This document shows positions 51,858 through 64,000 of a stretch of DNA of 64,000 bases, piece after piece. Both the position numbers and the translations under genes were made by a program. The DNA is taken from assembly GCA_963704155.1 (NCBI GenBank), contig CAVPHF010000024.1, positions 1 to 64,000 of the forward strand, read 5' to 3'. The notes under the pieces are model-generated. The model worked only from the letters and a program-made list of their open reading frames with translations, had not been told where the DNA came from and did no database searches. The stretch's first letter is position 1. Each line of letters opens with the position of its first letter. Origin of the DNA: Thiohalocapsa sp963704155 (GTDB taxonomy: Bacteria; Pseudomonadota; Gammaproteobacteria; Chromatiales; Chromatiaceae).

Positions 51858-52382
51858 ATGATTCGGCCACAAAACATCTTCCTCATCGGCCCGATGGGTG
51901 CCGGCAAGAGCACCATCGGACGGCAACTCGCACAGTCGCTGGGCTACGAGTTCCAGGACAGCGACCACGAGATCCAACGCCGCACCGGCGTTGACATCGC
52001 GACCATCTTCGAGTACGAGGGCGAGGCCGGCTTTCGCAGCCGCGAGCGCCAGGTCATCGAGGAGATGGTCCAGCAGGAGAATATCGTGCTTGCCACCGGC
52101 GGCGGTGCCGTGTTGTTGCCCGAGAACCGCCAGCAGCTCACGGCCCGCGGGCTGGTGATCTATCTGCACTGCAGCCCGGAGCAGCAATATGCCCGCACCG
52201 CCCGGGACCGCAACCGACCATTGCTCGACACCGACGACCCGCAGCAACGGCTGCGTGACCTGATGGCCGAGCGCGAACCGATCTACCGTCAGGTCGCGGA
52301 TCTCGTCATCTCCACCGAACGGCGGGGCACCTCGTCGGTCGTCAAGGAGGTGCGCCGGCGGCTCGAGAACGACGACGTCTGA
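51858..52382 (+). CDS. aroK: shikimate kinase
   Basis: This 174-residue kinase has Walker A 'LIGPMGAGKSTIGRQLAQ', the shikimate-binding 'FQDSDHEIQRRTGVDIATIF', 'EGEAGFRSRERQVIEEM' and 'VLATGGGAVLLPENRQQL', and the adenine-contact 'RTARDRNRPLLDTDDPQQRL'. It phosphorylates shikimate in aromatic amino acid synthesis. The pilQ-aroK-aroB order is conserved in gammaproteobacteria. ATG 51858, 49 bases after pilQ. Confidence 0.97.
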   Translation: MIRPQNIFLIGPMGAGKSTIGRQLAQSLGYEFQDSDHEIQRRTGVDIATIFEYEGEAGFRSRERQVIEEMVQQENIVLATGGGAVLLPENRQQLTARGLVIYLHCSPEQQYARTARDRNRPLLDTDDPQQRLRDLMAEREPIYRQVADLVISTERRGTSSVVKEVRRRLENDDV

Positions 52383-52383
52383 C

Positions 52384-53496
52384 GTGAGCACGACGGACGT
52401 CAGCAGGGCGCGCCAGAGTCCGCAATGCCGCACGCTCGAGGTCGACCTCGGAGAGCGCGGCTATCCGATCTACATCGGCACCGATCTGATCGACGAGCCG
52501 GCCTTCTATCGGCCGCACATCAGCGCACGTCAGGTCATGATCGTCAGCAACGAGACGGTCGCGCCTCTTTATCTGGAGCGGGTCAAGACAGCCCTGAGGG
52601 GACTGGATGTCGCCGAGGTCATCCTGCCCGACGGCGAGCGCTACAAGGACCTGACCACCTGGAACCACATCTTCGACGCCCTGCTTGCGCACCGCTTCAG
52701 CCGCGACTGCACCCTGGTCGCACTCGGTGGCGGTGTCATCGGCGACATGGCAGGGTTTGCCGCCGCCTGCTATCAGCGCGGCGTCGCCTTCATCCAGGTG
52801 CCTACCACCTTGCTGGCGCAGGTCGATTCCTCGGTCGGCGGCAAGACCGGCGTCAACCACCCGGCCGGTAAGAACATGATCGGCGCCTTCCACCAGCCGC
52901 GCGCCGTAATCGCGGACACTGAAACACTGAGCACTCTGCCACAGCGCGAGCTGGCGGCCGGTCTGGCCGAGGTGATCAAGTACGGTCTCATCCGCGACCC
53001 CGAGTTCTTCGACTGGCTCGAGGCCAACACCGCGGCACTGCTCGCCCGCGAGGCACCCGTGCTGGCCGAGGCCATCGACCGCTCCTGCCGCAACAAGGCC
53101 GAGGTGGTCGCCGCCGATGAGCTGGAATCCGGCCAGCGGGCGCTGCTCAATCTGGGCCATACCTTCGGGCACGCCATCGAGGCCGCCAGCGGCTATGGGA
53201 ACTGGCTGCACGGCGAGGCGGTCGCGGCCGGCATGGCGATGGCGGCCGGCATGTCCCAGCGACTGGGGTGGATCGATGCCGACAGCGAAGCGCGCATCCG
53301 CCGGGTCATTGCCGGCTTTGGGCTGCCGGTCGAAGCGCCGCCGTCGATCCCTGCCGAACGCTGGCTGGAGCTGATGGCGGTAGACAAGAAGGTGCAGGCA
53401 GGCATGCTGCGGTTGGTGCTGCTGCGCTCCGTCGGCCATGCCGTCGTCAGCACCGACTTCAGCACCGACGACCTGATCGCGACCATCGCACCATAG
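52384..53496 (+). CDS. aroB: 3-dehydroquinate synthase
   Basis: This 370-residue NAD- and metal-dependent enzyme makes the first carbocycle of the shikimate pathway. Motifs are 'YPIYIGTDLIDEPAF', 'LPDGERYKDLTTWNHIFDAL', 'TLVALGGGVIGDMAGFAAAC', 'IQVPTTLLAQVDSSVGGKTG', 'KNMIGAFHQPRAVIADTETL' and 'LNLGHTFGHAIEAASGY' with metal-ligand His. It starts at GTG 52384, immediately after the aroK stop, consistent with a shared transcript. Confidence 0.96.
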   Translation: MSTTDVSRARQSPQCRTLEVDLGERGYPIYIGTDLIDEPAFYRPHISARQVMIVSNETVAPLYLERVKTALRGLDVAEVILPDGERYKDLTTWNHIFDALLAHRFSRDCTLVALGGGVIGDMAGFAAACYQRGVAFIQVPTTLLAQVDSSVGGKTGVNHPAGKNMIGAFHQPRAVIADTETLSTLPQRELAAGLAEVIKYGLIRDPEFFDWLEANTAALLAREAPVLAEAIDRSCRNKAEVVAADELESGQRALLNLGHTFGHAIEAASGYGNWLHGEAVAAGMAMAAGMSQRLGWIDADSEARIRRVIAGFGLPVEAPPSIPAERWLELMAVDKKVQAGMLRLVLLRSVGHAVVSTDFSTDDLIATIAP

Positions 53497-53870
53497 GCGT
53501 GCAATCGCTTCCTTAAACGCCCCGTTTCGGCCCAGCAACTGCCCGCCATCCTGTCCAATACAACGAGTTGGGTCTGGCATGGCTTCTGCTACTCGCGTAA
53601 CATTACCGGCTCGCCGGGTGTATGCCGACAGTCCCTAGCGGCCTGTTCGATCCGACCGCGCGACCCGATTTCACAGCGAAGCACTGGGGCCTTGCGTGTT
53701 GGGGTTCGGTCGGACAAGGTCCGCGAGCCCAAGCTCGACATCTTCGCGACTGTCTTCCCGAACAACGACCGCCCAAACCGGAACTTCCCGGGGTGTTTCT
53801 GCACCGAACCGGGAGACACAATCGACTGTCGAAAACCGGTTTACGGCTAATTGGTTACAGAGGTCCACCG
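53497..53870 (+). promoter_or_regulatory. regulatory region upstream of gltBD with a candidate sigma-54 element
   Basis: This 374-base gap holds no gene. At 53575-53590 lies TGGCATG-GCTT-CTGCT, which keeps the invariant GG and GC at the spacing of a -24/-12 sigma-54 promoter but differs from consensus at two positions. If used, transcription would begin near 53600, leaving a leader of about 270 bases. The gltB ribosome site AGAGG is at 53859-53863. Confidence 0.35.
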
Positions 53871-58529
<4,659 letters not shown>

Positions 58530-58544
58530 TAGGGGCCGCCAAAC

Positions 58545-60011
58545 ATGGGTAAGCCAACCGGTTTCATGGAATTCGAGCGGACGGAGCTGGCCTACGAGCC
58601 GGTCTCCGACCGTGTCGTGCACTACAAAGAGTTTGTTCTGCAGCCGAGCGATGAGGAGATCGCGCTGCAGGGCGCTCGCTGTATGGACTGCGGCATTCCG
58701 TACTGTCATCAGGGCTGTCCGGTCAACAACATCATTCCGGACTGGAACGACCTCGTCTATCAACAGGACTGGGAATCCGCCATCGAGGTCCTGCACTCGA
58801 CCAATAACTTTCCGGAGTTCACCGGGCGGATCTGCCCGGCACCCTGCGAGGCGTCCTGCACCTTGAACATCGACGACGCCCCGGTCGCCATCAAGGCGAT
58901 CGAGCGTGCCATTGCCGACAAGGCATGGGAGCAGGGCTGGGTGAAGCCGCAGGTGCCGATGCACCGCACCGGCAAACGCATTGCCGTGGTCGGCTCAGGT
59001 CCGGCCGGGCTCGCCTGCGCTCAGCAGCTTGCGCGAGCCGGGCACACGGTGTCGCTGTTCGAGAAGGAAGACCGCATCGGCGGTCTGCTGCGCTACGGTA
59101 TCCCCGACTTCAAGCTCACCAAGAAGCTGATCGACCAGCGCATGAGCCAGATGCGCGCAGAGGGCGTAGAGTTTCACACCCACTGCCACATCGGCATCGA
59201 CATCCCGGCCTCCAAGCTGACGGACGACTACGACGCCGTGGTGCTCTCCGGCGGCTCCGAGAAACCCCGCGATCTCGACGTCCCAGGCCGCAGTTTCAAT
59301 GGCATCCACTTTGCCATGGACTTCTTGCGCGCCAATTCCAAGCGCGTCCAGGGCGTGTTCGTGCCAGACGAGGACTTCATCAGCGCCAACGACAAGCATG
59401 TGGTCGTCATCGGCGGCGGAGATACCGGCTCGGACTGCATTGGCACCTCCAACCGACACGGCGCGCGCTCGATCACCCAGATCGAGCTACTGGATAAACC
59501 GCCGGAGAAGGAAGACAAGGGCATGACCTGGCCCGACTGGCCGAACAAGCTGCGCACCTCGAGTTCGCAGGAAGAAGGCTGCGAGCGCCTATGGAATGTG
59601 TTGACCAAGTCCTTCGAACACGACGGCGACGGCAACGTCAAGGCGCTGAATTACGTGCTCGTTCGCTGGGACAAGGACGACGACGGGCGCTGGCAGATGT
59701 CGGAAGTTCCCAACTCTGAAGCTCAGATCAAGGCCGACCTGGTGCTGCTCGCGATGGGTTTCCTACACCCGGTGCACGAGGGCATGCTCGATGAACTCAA
59801 GGGCAACAAGGGTTTGGAGTTTGATCCGCGCGGCAACGTCAAGGGCTCAACCGAGGGTGCCAAGGCCTACTACACCAACCTCGAGGGCGTCTTTGCCGCC
59901 GGGGACATGCGCCGGGGACAGTCGCTCGTTGTCTGGGCCATCCGCGAAGGCCGCCAATGCGCGCGGGCCGTGGACGAGTGGCTGATGGGGCGCACCGACC
60001 TGCCGCGCTGA
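58545..60011 (+). CDS. gltD: glutamate synthase small subunit
   Basis: This 488-residue NAD(P)H-dependent flavoprotein supplies electrons to GltB. N-terminal iron-sulfur cysteines are in 'CMDCGIPYCHQGCPVNNIIP' and 'GRICPAPCEASCTLNIDDAP'. The FAD site is 'IAVVGSGPAGLACAQQLARA', the nucleotide site 'VVVIGGGDTGSDCIGTSNRH', and the end shows 'GVFAAGDMRRGQSLVVWAIR'. It starts 15 bases after gltB, in the same operon. Confidence 0.97.
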   Translation: MGKPTGFMEFERTELAYEPVSDRVVHYKEFVLQPSDEEIALQGARCMDCGIPYCHQGCPVNNIIPDWNDLVYQQDWESAIEVLHSTNNFPEFTGRICPAPCEASCTLNIDDAPVAIKAIERAIADKAWEQGWVKPQVPMHRTGKRIAVVGSGPAGLACAQQLARAGHTVSLFEKEDRIGGLLRYGIPDFKLTKKLIDQRMSQMRAEGVEFHTHCHIGIDIPASKLTDDYDAVVLSGGSEKPRDLDVPGRSFNGIHFAMDFLRANSKRVQGVFVPDEDFISANDKHVVVIGGGDTGSDCIGTSNRHGARSITQIELLDKPPEKEDKGMTWPDWPNKLRTSSSQEEGCERLWNVLTKSFEHDGDGNVKALNYVLVRWDKDDDGRWQMSEVPNSEAQIKADLVLLAMGFLHPVHEGMLDELKGNKGLEFDPRGNVKGSTEGAKAYYTNLEGVFAAGDMRRGQSLVVWAIREGRQCARAVDEWLMGRTDLPR

Positions 60012-60097
60012 TAGCGCACGGCATTGCAGCCTGGAAGGCGTCCAGCTGAACCTGTCGGGCTGCTGACCTGGCATTGGCCGGCCTATTGCCGTGCGGT

Positions 60098-60130
60098 GGC
60101 CGATCCTGGATATCTCAGCCGGGATCGGCC
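60098..60130. terminator. hairpin between convergent gltD and pstB
   Basis: A perfect 9-bp stem (GGCCGATCC with GGATCGGCC) and a 15-base loop sit in the 278-base convergent gap. It could act in both directions. The rest of the gap has no recognisable gene. Confidence 0.5.
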
Positions 60131-60289
60131 GTTCCGCCCTCGGATGGGCTCAGGGAATGACCTGTGGCTTTTCTGCTTCGCCCTTGAGCGGCTCTGCCAT
60201 TCGCCGGACCAGCTTCGGCCGCTCCACAAGCATCTTCAGCGTACGCTGCCAGATTCAGCCGTTGGACCTTGCCCACGGCGAACCGAGGC

Positions 60290-61114
60290 TCAGCTGAATT
60301 CTCCGGCGACGTACTCTTTGGTCAGCTGCTGCTTGGGATCTGCGAATACCTGCTTGGTTGGACCCATCTCGACCAGATAGCCGGTACGGCCGCCCCGGGA
60401 GATGTCTACCGAGAAGAAGGCCGTGGTGTCGCCGACGCGGGTGGCCTGCTGCATGTTGTGCGTGACCAGCGCCACGGTGAAACGGCTGCGCAGGTCCAGC
60501 ATCAGCTCCTCCACCTGACGAGTGGCGATAGGGTCCAACGCCGAGCACGGCTCATCCATCAGCAGCACGTCAGGATCCGTAGCGATGGCGCGCGCGATGC
60601 ACAGTCGCTGCTGCTGACCACCGGACAGTGACAGACCGCTGTTTTTCAGCTTGTCTTTGACTTCCTTCCACAAGGCGGCCCGCTCCAAGGCCTTTTGCAC
60701 CTTCTCGGCTAAATCGCCCTTGAATTTGTTCAGCCGCAGACCGAAGGCGACATTATCAAAGATGCTCATCGAGAACGGATTCGGCTGCTGAAACACCATG
60801 CCGATGTAGCGACGCACGACGACTGGATCGACCTTCTTCGCGTAGATGTCCTGGCCGTGATACATCACGGAACCTTCGAAGCGGAAGACGTTGATCAAGT
60901 CGTTCATGCGGTTGAGGCTGCGCAGAACGGTCGACTTGCCGCAGCCGGACGGCCCGATGAAGGCGGTGATCTTGTTCTTCTCGATCGGCACGACGCTGTC
61001 GCGTACGGCGAGGAAATCACCGTAGAAGATCTTCTCAACGTTACAGTCGATGACGGTATCGCCTTGCGGAACGAACGGCTCGGCGATGAAGTCTACTGCT
61101 GCTTCCGCAGTCAT
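60290..61114 (-). CDS. pstB: phosphate ABC transporter ATP-binding protein
   Basis: The 274-residue ATPase has Walker A 'FIGPSGCGKSTVLRSLNRMN', the Q-loop 'MVFQQPNPFSMSIFDNVAFG', the signature 'LSGGQQQRLCIARAIA' and Walker B 'VLLMDEPCSALDP', with the PstB-specific tail 'GYLVEMGPTKQVFADPKQQL' and 'TKEYVAGEFS'. It energises high-affinity phosphate uptake. It is the last of pstS-C-A-B here; no phoU follows on this strand before the convergent gltD gene. ATG 61114. Confidence 0.97.
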   Translation of the reverse strand: MTAEAAVDFIAEPFVPQGDTVIDCNVEKIFYGDFLAVRDSVVPIEKNKITAFIGPSGCGKSTVLRSLNRMNDLINVFRFEGSVMYHGQDIYAKKVDPVVVRRYIGMVFQQPNPFSMSIFDNVAFGLRLNKFKGDLAEKVQKALERAALWKEVKDKLKNSGLSLSGGQQQRLCIARAIATDPDVLLMDEPCSALDPIATRQVEELMLDLRSRFTVALVTHNMQQATRVGDTTAFFSVDISRGGRTGYLVEMGPTKQVFADPKQQLTKEYVAGEFS

Positions 61115-61166
61115 GGCTGGATACCCTTAGAAAAAATGTATACGGCTGACTCTGAGAAAAACGCGT

Positions 61167-62072
61167 TCAGACCTTCGGCTGCCCGAACAAGCGCGCGAGG
61201 ATGTTGAACACCAGAACGATGAGCACCAGTACCAGCGAAGCGGTCCAGGCAAGCTCGAGCTGATTCTCGAACGGCATGCCGGAGAAGTTGTAGATCAGGA
61301 TGGACAGCGAGGCGGTCGGTTCCATGACCTCGCTAATGAAATAATTGCTGAACAGTGCCGTGAAGAGCAGCGGCGCGGACTCACCGGCGGCACCGGCGAT
61401 GGCGAGCATGACACCCGTCAAGATACCGGGCAATCCCGTCGGCAGCACCACTTTCCAGATGACCTGGGTGCGTGTACAGCCCATGCCGTAGGCGGCGTCT
61501 TTCATCCTCTGCGGAACTTGCTTGATCGCCTCCTCGGCCGCCAGCACCACGGTCGGCAGCATCAGCACGGCCAGCGCAATGCCGCCGGCCAACGCCGAAT
61601 AACCGAAACTGATCACAATCACGGCGTAGACGAACACACCCGCCAGGATCGACGGAAAGCCGGTCAGCACCTTGGCGAGAAAACGCGCGGTGGTTGCCAG
61701 CTTGCTGCTGGGATCGAGCATCGCCAGATGGATGGCCGAGAGGATGCCGATCGGCACGCTGATGGCCGCGGCAATAGCAACCATCAGCAGTGTACCGACG
61801 ATGGCCGGGCCGATGCCGCCGCCGATCTCGAAGCCGGCAGGCGGAAGCCCGGTCAAGACCTCAACGAAATCGGCGCCGAACAGACGCGTACCCCCGCGCA
61901 TCAACAGCATCAATATGACCGAGATCAGCGGAATCGCGGCCAGCAGGGCCGCGATCCAAGTCAGGCCGGTCAAGATATTGTTCTTGATCGCCCGCCCCTC
62001 GAACGGCTGACGCTCGAGGTTCGGGCGGATCAGTGGCGCGCCCGCGATGGCCGTCAAATCGGTATCGCTCAT
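61167..62072 (-). CDS. pstA: phosphate ABC transporter permease PstA
   Basis: This 301-residue inner-membrane protein has about six spans, including 'LTWIAALLAAIPLISVILML', 'GPAIVGTLLMVAIAAAISVP' and 'ILIYNFSGMPFENQLELAWT', and the ABC permease EAA-type loop 'EEAIKQVPQRMKDAAYGMGC'. Its N-terminal tail is soluble. ATG 62072 overlaps the pstC stop (ATGA), so it is translationally coupled to pstC. Confidence 0.95.
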   Translation of the reverse strand: MSDTDLTAIAGAPLIRPNLERQPFEGRAIKNNILTGLTWIAALLAAIPLISVILMLLMRGGTRLFGADFVEVLTGLPPAGFEIGGGIGPAIVGTLLMVAIAAAISVPIGILSAIHLAMLDPSSKLATTARFLAKVLTGFPSILAGVFVYAVIVISFGYSALAGGIALAVLMLPTVVLAAEEAIKQVPQRMKDAAYGMGCTRTQVIWKVVLPTGLPGILTGVMLAIAGAAGESAPLLFTALFSNYFISEVMEPTASLSILIYNFSGMPFENQLELAWTASLVLVLIVLVFNILARLFGQPKV

Positions 62073-63046
62073 GCCTTACCCTCGAACTTCCGCGCGGTGT
62101 ATTGCTGGATGCCAAGGCCGAGCACATTGACCAGGAAGGTGATCAGCAGCAAGACCAGCGCCGCATACATCAGTGCCTGTACCTCAATCGGGCCGGCCTC
62201 CGGGAAACTCGATGCCAGCAGCGAGGCCAGTGTATTGGCGGGCGCGAACAGCGAGAGGCTGATCTGGTTGCTGTTGCCGATCAGCATCGCCAGCGCCATC
62301 GTCTCACCGAGCGCTCGCCCAAAACCCAGCACCAGAGCGGCTAGGATGCCGGACGAGGCGGTCGGCAGCATGACCTTAAGGATCGCCTCCCACTTGGTGG
62401 TCCCCATGCCGTAGGCGGCCTCCTTGACCTTGTACGGAATGCGCCGAAACGCGTCGACCGAGATCGCCGCCACGGTCGGTAGGATCATGATGGACAGCAC
62501 CAGTGCGGCTGGTGCCATCCCGGGGCCGCTGAGTTCCGTACCAAAGAGCGGAATCCATGAGAAGTGCTCATGCAGCCACTCGGCGGTAGGGCGGATCATC
62601 GGGATCAGCACGTAGATGCCCCAGAGCCCGTAGACCACTGAGGGTATCGCCGCAAGCAACTCGACAATGGTGCGAAATACCGTCGCCGCGCGATGGTGGA
62701 TGAAGTCCTGCGTCAGGAAGATCGCGATGGAGACACCGAACAGACCACCCACCAAGAGCGCGAGCAGAGAGCTGTACAGGGTGCCCCAGATTTCGGGCAG
62801 TACGCCGAAAATCTGCTTGTTGGTATCCCAGGTGGTTCCAGTCCAGAACCCGATGCCATAGTTCCCCATTGCGGGCAGGGCCTTCTTGCCGATCTCCTCC
62901 ATGATGATAGCGACCAGGACAACGATGAACAGCGCGCAACTGAAAGCAATGACTCTAAAGACAACGTCCGCAGCGCGCTCACCGGACGACGGCGGACGCG
63001 TGACGCCTCCGGACGAGCCCGCCTGCTTAAATGGATTCGTGGGCAT
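62069..63046 (-). CDS. pstC: phosphate ABC transporter permease PstC
   Basis: The 325-residue inner-membrane permease has spans such as 'VIAFSCALFIVVLVAIIMEE', 'LYSSLLALLVGGLFGVSIAI' and 'LPTASSGILAALVLGFGRAL', and the family motifs 'IVELLAAIPSVVYGLWGIYV' and 'YKVKEAAYGMGTTKWEAILK' (EAA loop). It pairs with PstA to form the channel. ATG 63046. The 277 bases between pstS and pstC hold no gene or obvious regulatory site. Confidence 0.95.
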   Translation of the reverse strand: MPTNPFKQAGSSGGVTRPPSSGERAADVVFRVIAFSCALFIVVLVAIIMEEIGKKALPAMGNYGIGFWTGTTWDTNKQIFGVLPEIWGTLYSSLLALLVGGLFGVSIAIFLTQDFIHHRAATVFRTIVELLAAIPSVVYGLWGIYVLIPMIRPTAEWLHEHFSWIPLFGTELSGPGMAPAALVLSIMILPTVAAISVDAFRRIPYKVKEAAYGMGTTKWEAILKVMLPTASSGILAALVLGFGRALGETMALAMLIGNSNQISLSLFAPANTLASLLASSFPEAGPIEVQALMYAALVLLLITFLVNVLGLGIQQYTARKFEGKA

Positions 63047-63323
63047 GGTCAGAACCTAATAGGGAGACGATTCCTGATGGAATATACCGATGCTGGCCAC
63101 GGGTGCCGGTATCATCGAAGCCGCGGGAAGCGCATGGGAACGCGGCAATTTGCCAACACAAATTCAGGTCAGTATCGGCGAAAAGCCAAACAACTATATC
63201 AGCGAGTGGAGACGATCGAGTGACGAGGCCAGCGCGGGCCGTCACATGCAGCTGAAACGCAAGGGGCGCGAGGGCCGTCTCTGCCCGCGCGCCCCGCGCG
63301 ATCAGCGGCTCAAGGAGATCGCC

Positions 63324-64000
63324 CTATTTGACGAACTCAAGCCCAGCGCGAACCTTCTCGATCACTGGCGCCGGCAGAGGGATGTAGCCAAGACCGTCGG
63401 CTTGGCCCTGCGCCTCTTCACTGGTCAGGTACTCAACCAACTCGTGAATCGCCTCTGCCTTGTCGTCGTCCTGGTCGTGGTAGAGCAGCAACCAGGTCAT
63501 GCTGACGATTGGATAGACATCGTCGCCATCCGGATCCCATGCCCAGGCACGCATGTCCGGGGCGCCGCTCACCGGCAGTGTCGCGTCCGGGAACTCAATG
63601 CTCGCCAGCGTGGCGGCGCCGCTTTCCGGTCCGGGTGCAACGAAATTACCGGCCTTGTTCTCCAACAGCGCCGAGGGCTGCCCGGTCAACTTCGCAAAGC
63701 CGTATTCAATATAACCGACCGAACCTGGAATCTGCTTGACTTGCGCCGTCACGCCGTCGTTCTTGGGCGCCTTGATGAACTTTGCGCTGCTCGGCCAATT
63801 GGGCGCCTTGGCCTGACCAACGGTATTCTTGAACTCCTCGCTGACTGCGGCCAGGTGCCCGGTGAAGACGTAACTGGTTCCCGAGGAATCCGAGCGAACG
63901 ACGACCGTTATCTCCTTGTCGGGGAGATCGGCTTCGGGGTTTGCCGCGGCGATCTTCGGATCGTTCCAGTTGGTGATGGTGCCGGCAAAGATGGCCGGGT
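63324..64000 (-). CDS. pstS: phosphate ABC transporter substrate-binding protein PstS (partial)
   Basis: The frame is open from the window edge to a stop at 63324, giving about 225 C-terminal residues. It shows 'AIFAGTITNWNDPKIAAANP', 'ITVVVRSDSSGTSYVFTGHL' with the phosphate-binding Arg/Ser/Asp cluster, 'IPGSVGYIEYGFAKL' and 'LVEYLTSEEAQGQADGLGYI'. It is a periplasmic phosphate-binding protein. The start, the signal peptide and any Pho box lie beyond base 64000. Confidence 0.95.
   Translation of the reverse strand, partial: PAIFAGTITNWNDPKIAAANPEADLPDKEITVVVRSDSSGTSYVFTGHLAAVSEEFKNTVGQAKAPNWPSSAKFIKAPKNDGVTAQVKQIPGSVGYIEYGFAKLTGQPSALLENKAGNFVAPGPESGAATLASIEFPDATLPVSGAPDMRAWAWDPDGDDVYPIVSMTWLLLYHDQDDDKAEAIHELVEYLTSEEAQGQADGLGYIPLPAPVIEKVRAGLEFVK

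Noticed and set aside
52342..53580. A 412-codon minus-strand open frame across aroB
   Set aside because: It is antisense to a clear 3-dehydroquinate synthase gene and rich in His/Gly/Asp as expected of mirror frames.

Overview
The window reads as a chromosomal segment of a high-GC gammaproteobacterium, most probably a purple sulfur bacterium (Chromatiaceae or a close relative). The strongest pointer is a small Gly/Tyr-rich secreted protein at 25585-25989 that looks like a sulfur globule envelope protein. A CbbY-type phosphatase, an XrtA exopolysaccharide locus, dksA-gluQ, HAD-rppH-ptsP and pilMNOPQ-aroKB-gltBD synteny agree with this. I saw no rRNA, tRNA, insertion sequence, prophage or CRISPR array.

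Layout. (1) 1-14550, all minus: an exosortase A (XrtA) exopolysaccharide operon. It holds an export lipoprotein, chain-length protein, tyrosine autokinase with a (Gly-Tyr)n tail, outer-membrane barrel, UDP-GlcNAc 2-epimerase, deacetylase, FemAB protein, two glycosyltransferases, exosortase A with a C-terminal EpsI domain, a CapK-like adenylate-forming enzyme and an O-antigen-ligase-like protein cut by the window edge. The last part (about 0.6-4.5 kb) carries at least six single-base frameshifts in three genes. (2) 14.7-25.4 kb: aminotransferase, cbbY, dksA-gluQ, phosphoketolase, ampD with a broken CBS-domain gene upstream, a DUF1631 protein and nadC. (3) 25.4-29.6 kb: the sulfur globule protein with its own promoter and hairpins, then a minus-strand block (olsB, olsA, glycosyltransferase, PAP2 phosphatase) that could make phosphorus-free membrane lipids. 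(4) 29.7-33.7 kb: HAD phosphatase divergent from rppH and ptsP. (5) 33.7-42 kb: a GumC-like protein apparently joined to a degenerate tyrosine-recombinase-like domain, hemE divergent from uvrD, a small membrane protein, an orphan TRAP binding protein and hemW. (6) 42-46.4 kb: rpmE, malic enzyme, a 51-residue unknown, citrate synthase and an unknown minus-strand gene. (7) 46.7-60 kb: pilMNOPQ, aroK, aroB, gltB, gltD. (8) 60.3-64 kb, minus: pstB, pstA, pstC and partial pstS.

How the genes fit together. The XrtA operon supplies synthesis, polymer length control, export and protein sorting for an exopolysaccharide. PilM-Q align the type IV pilus motor with its secretin. GltBD and PstSCAB cover ammonium and phosphate assimilation. 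Citrate synthase, malic enzyme and phosphoketolase are central carbon enzymes. Single-base frameshifts also affect the start of nadC, the CBS gene and the GumC/recombinase junction. I cannot tell real gene decay from sequencing error, and raw reads would settle it.
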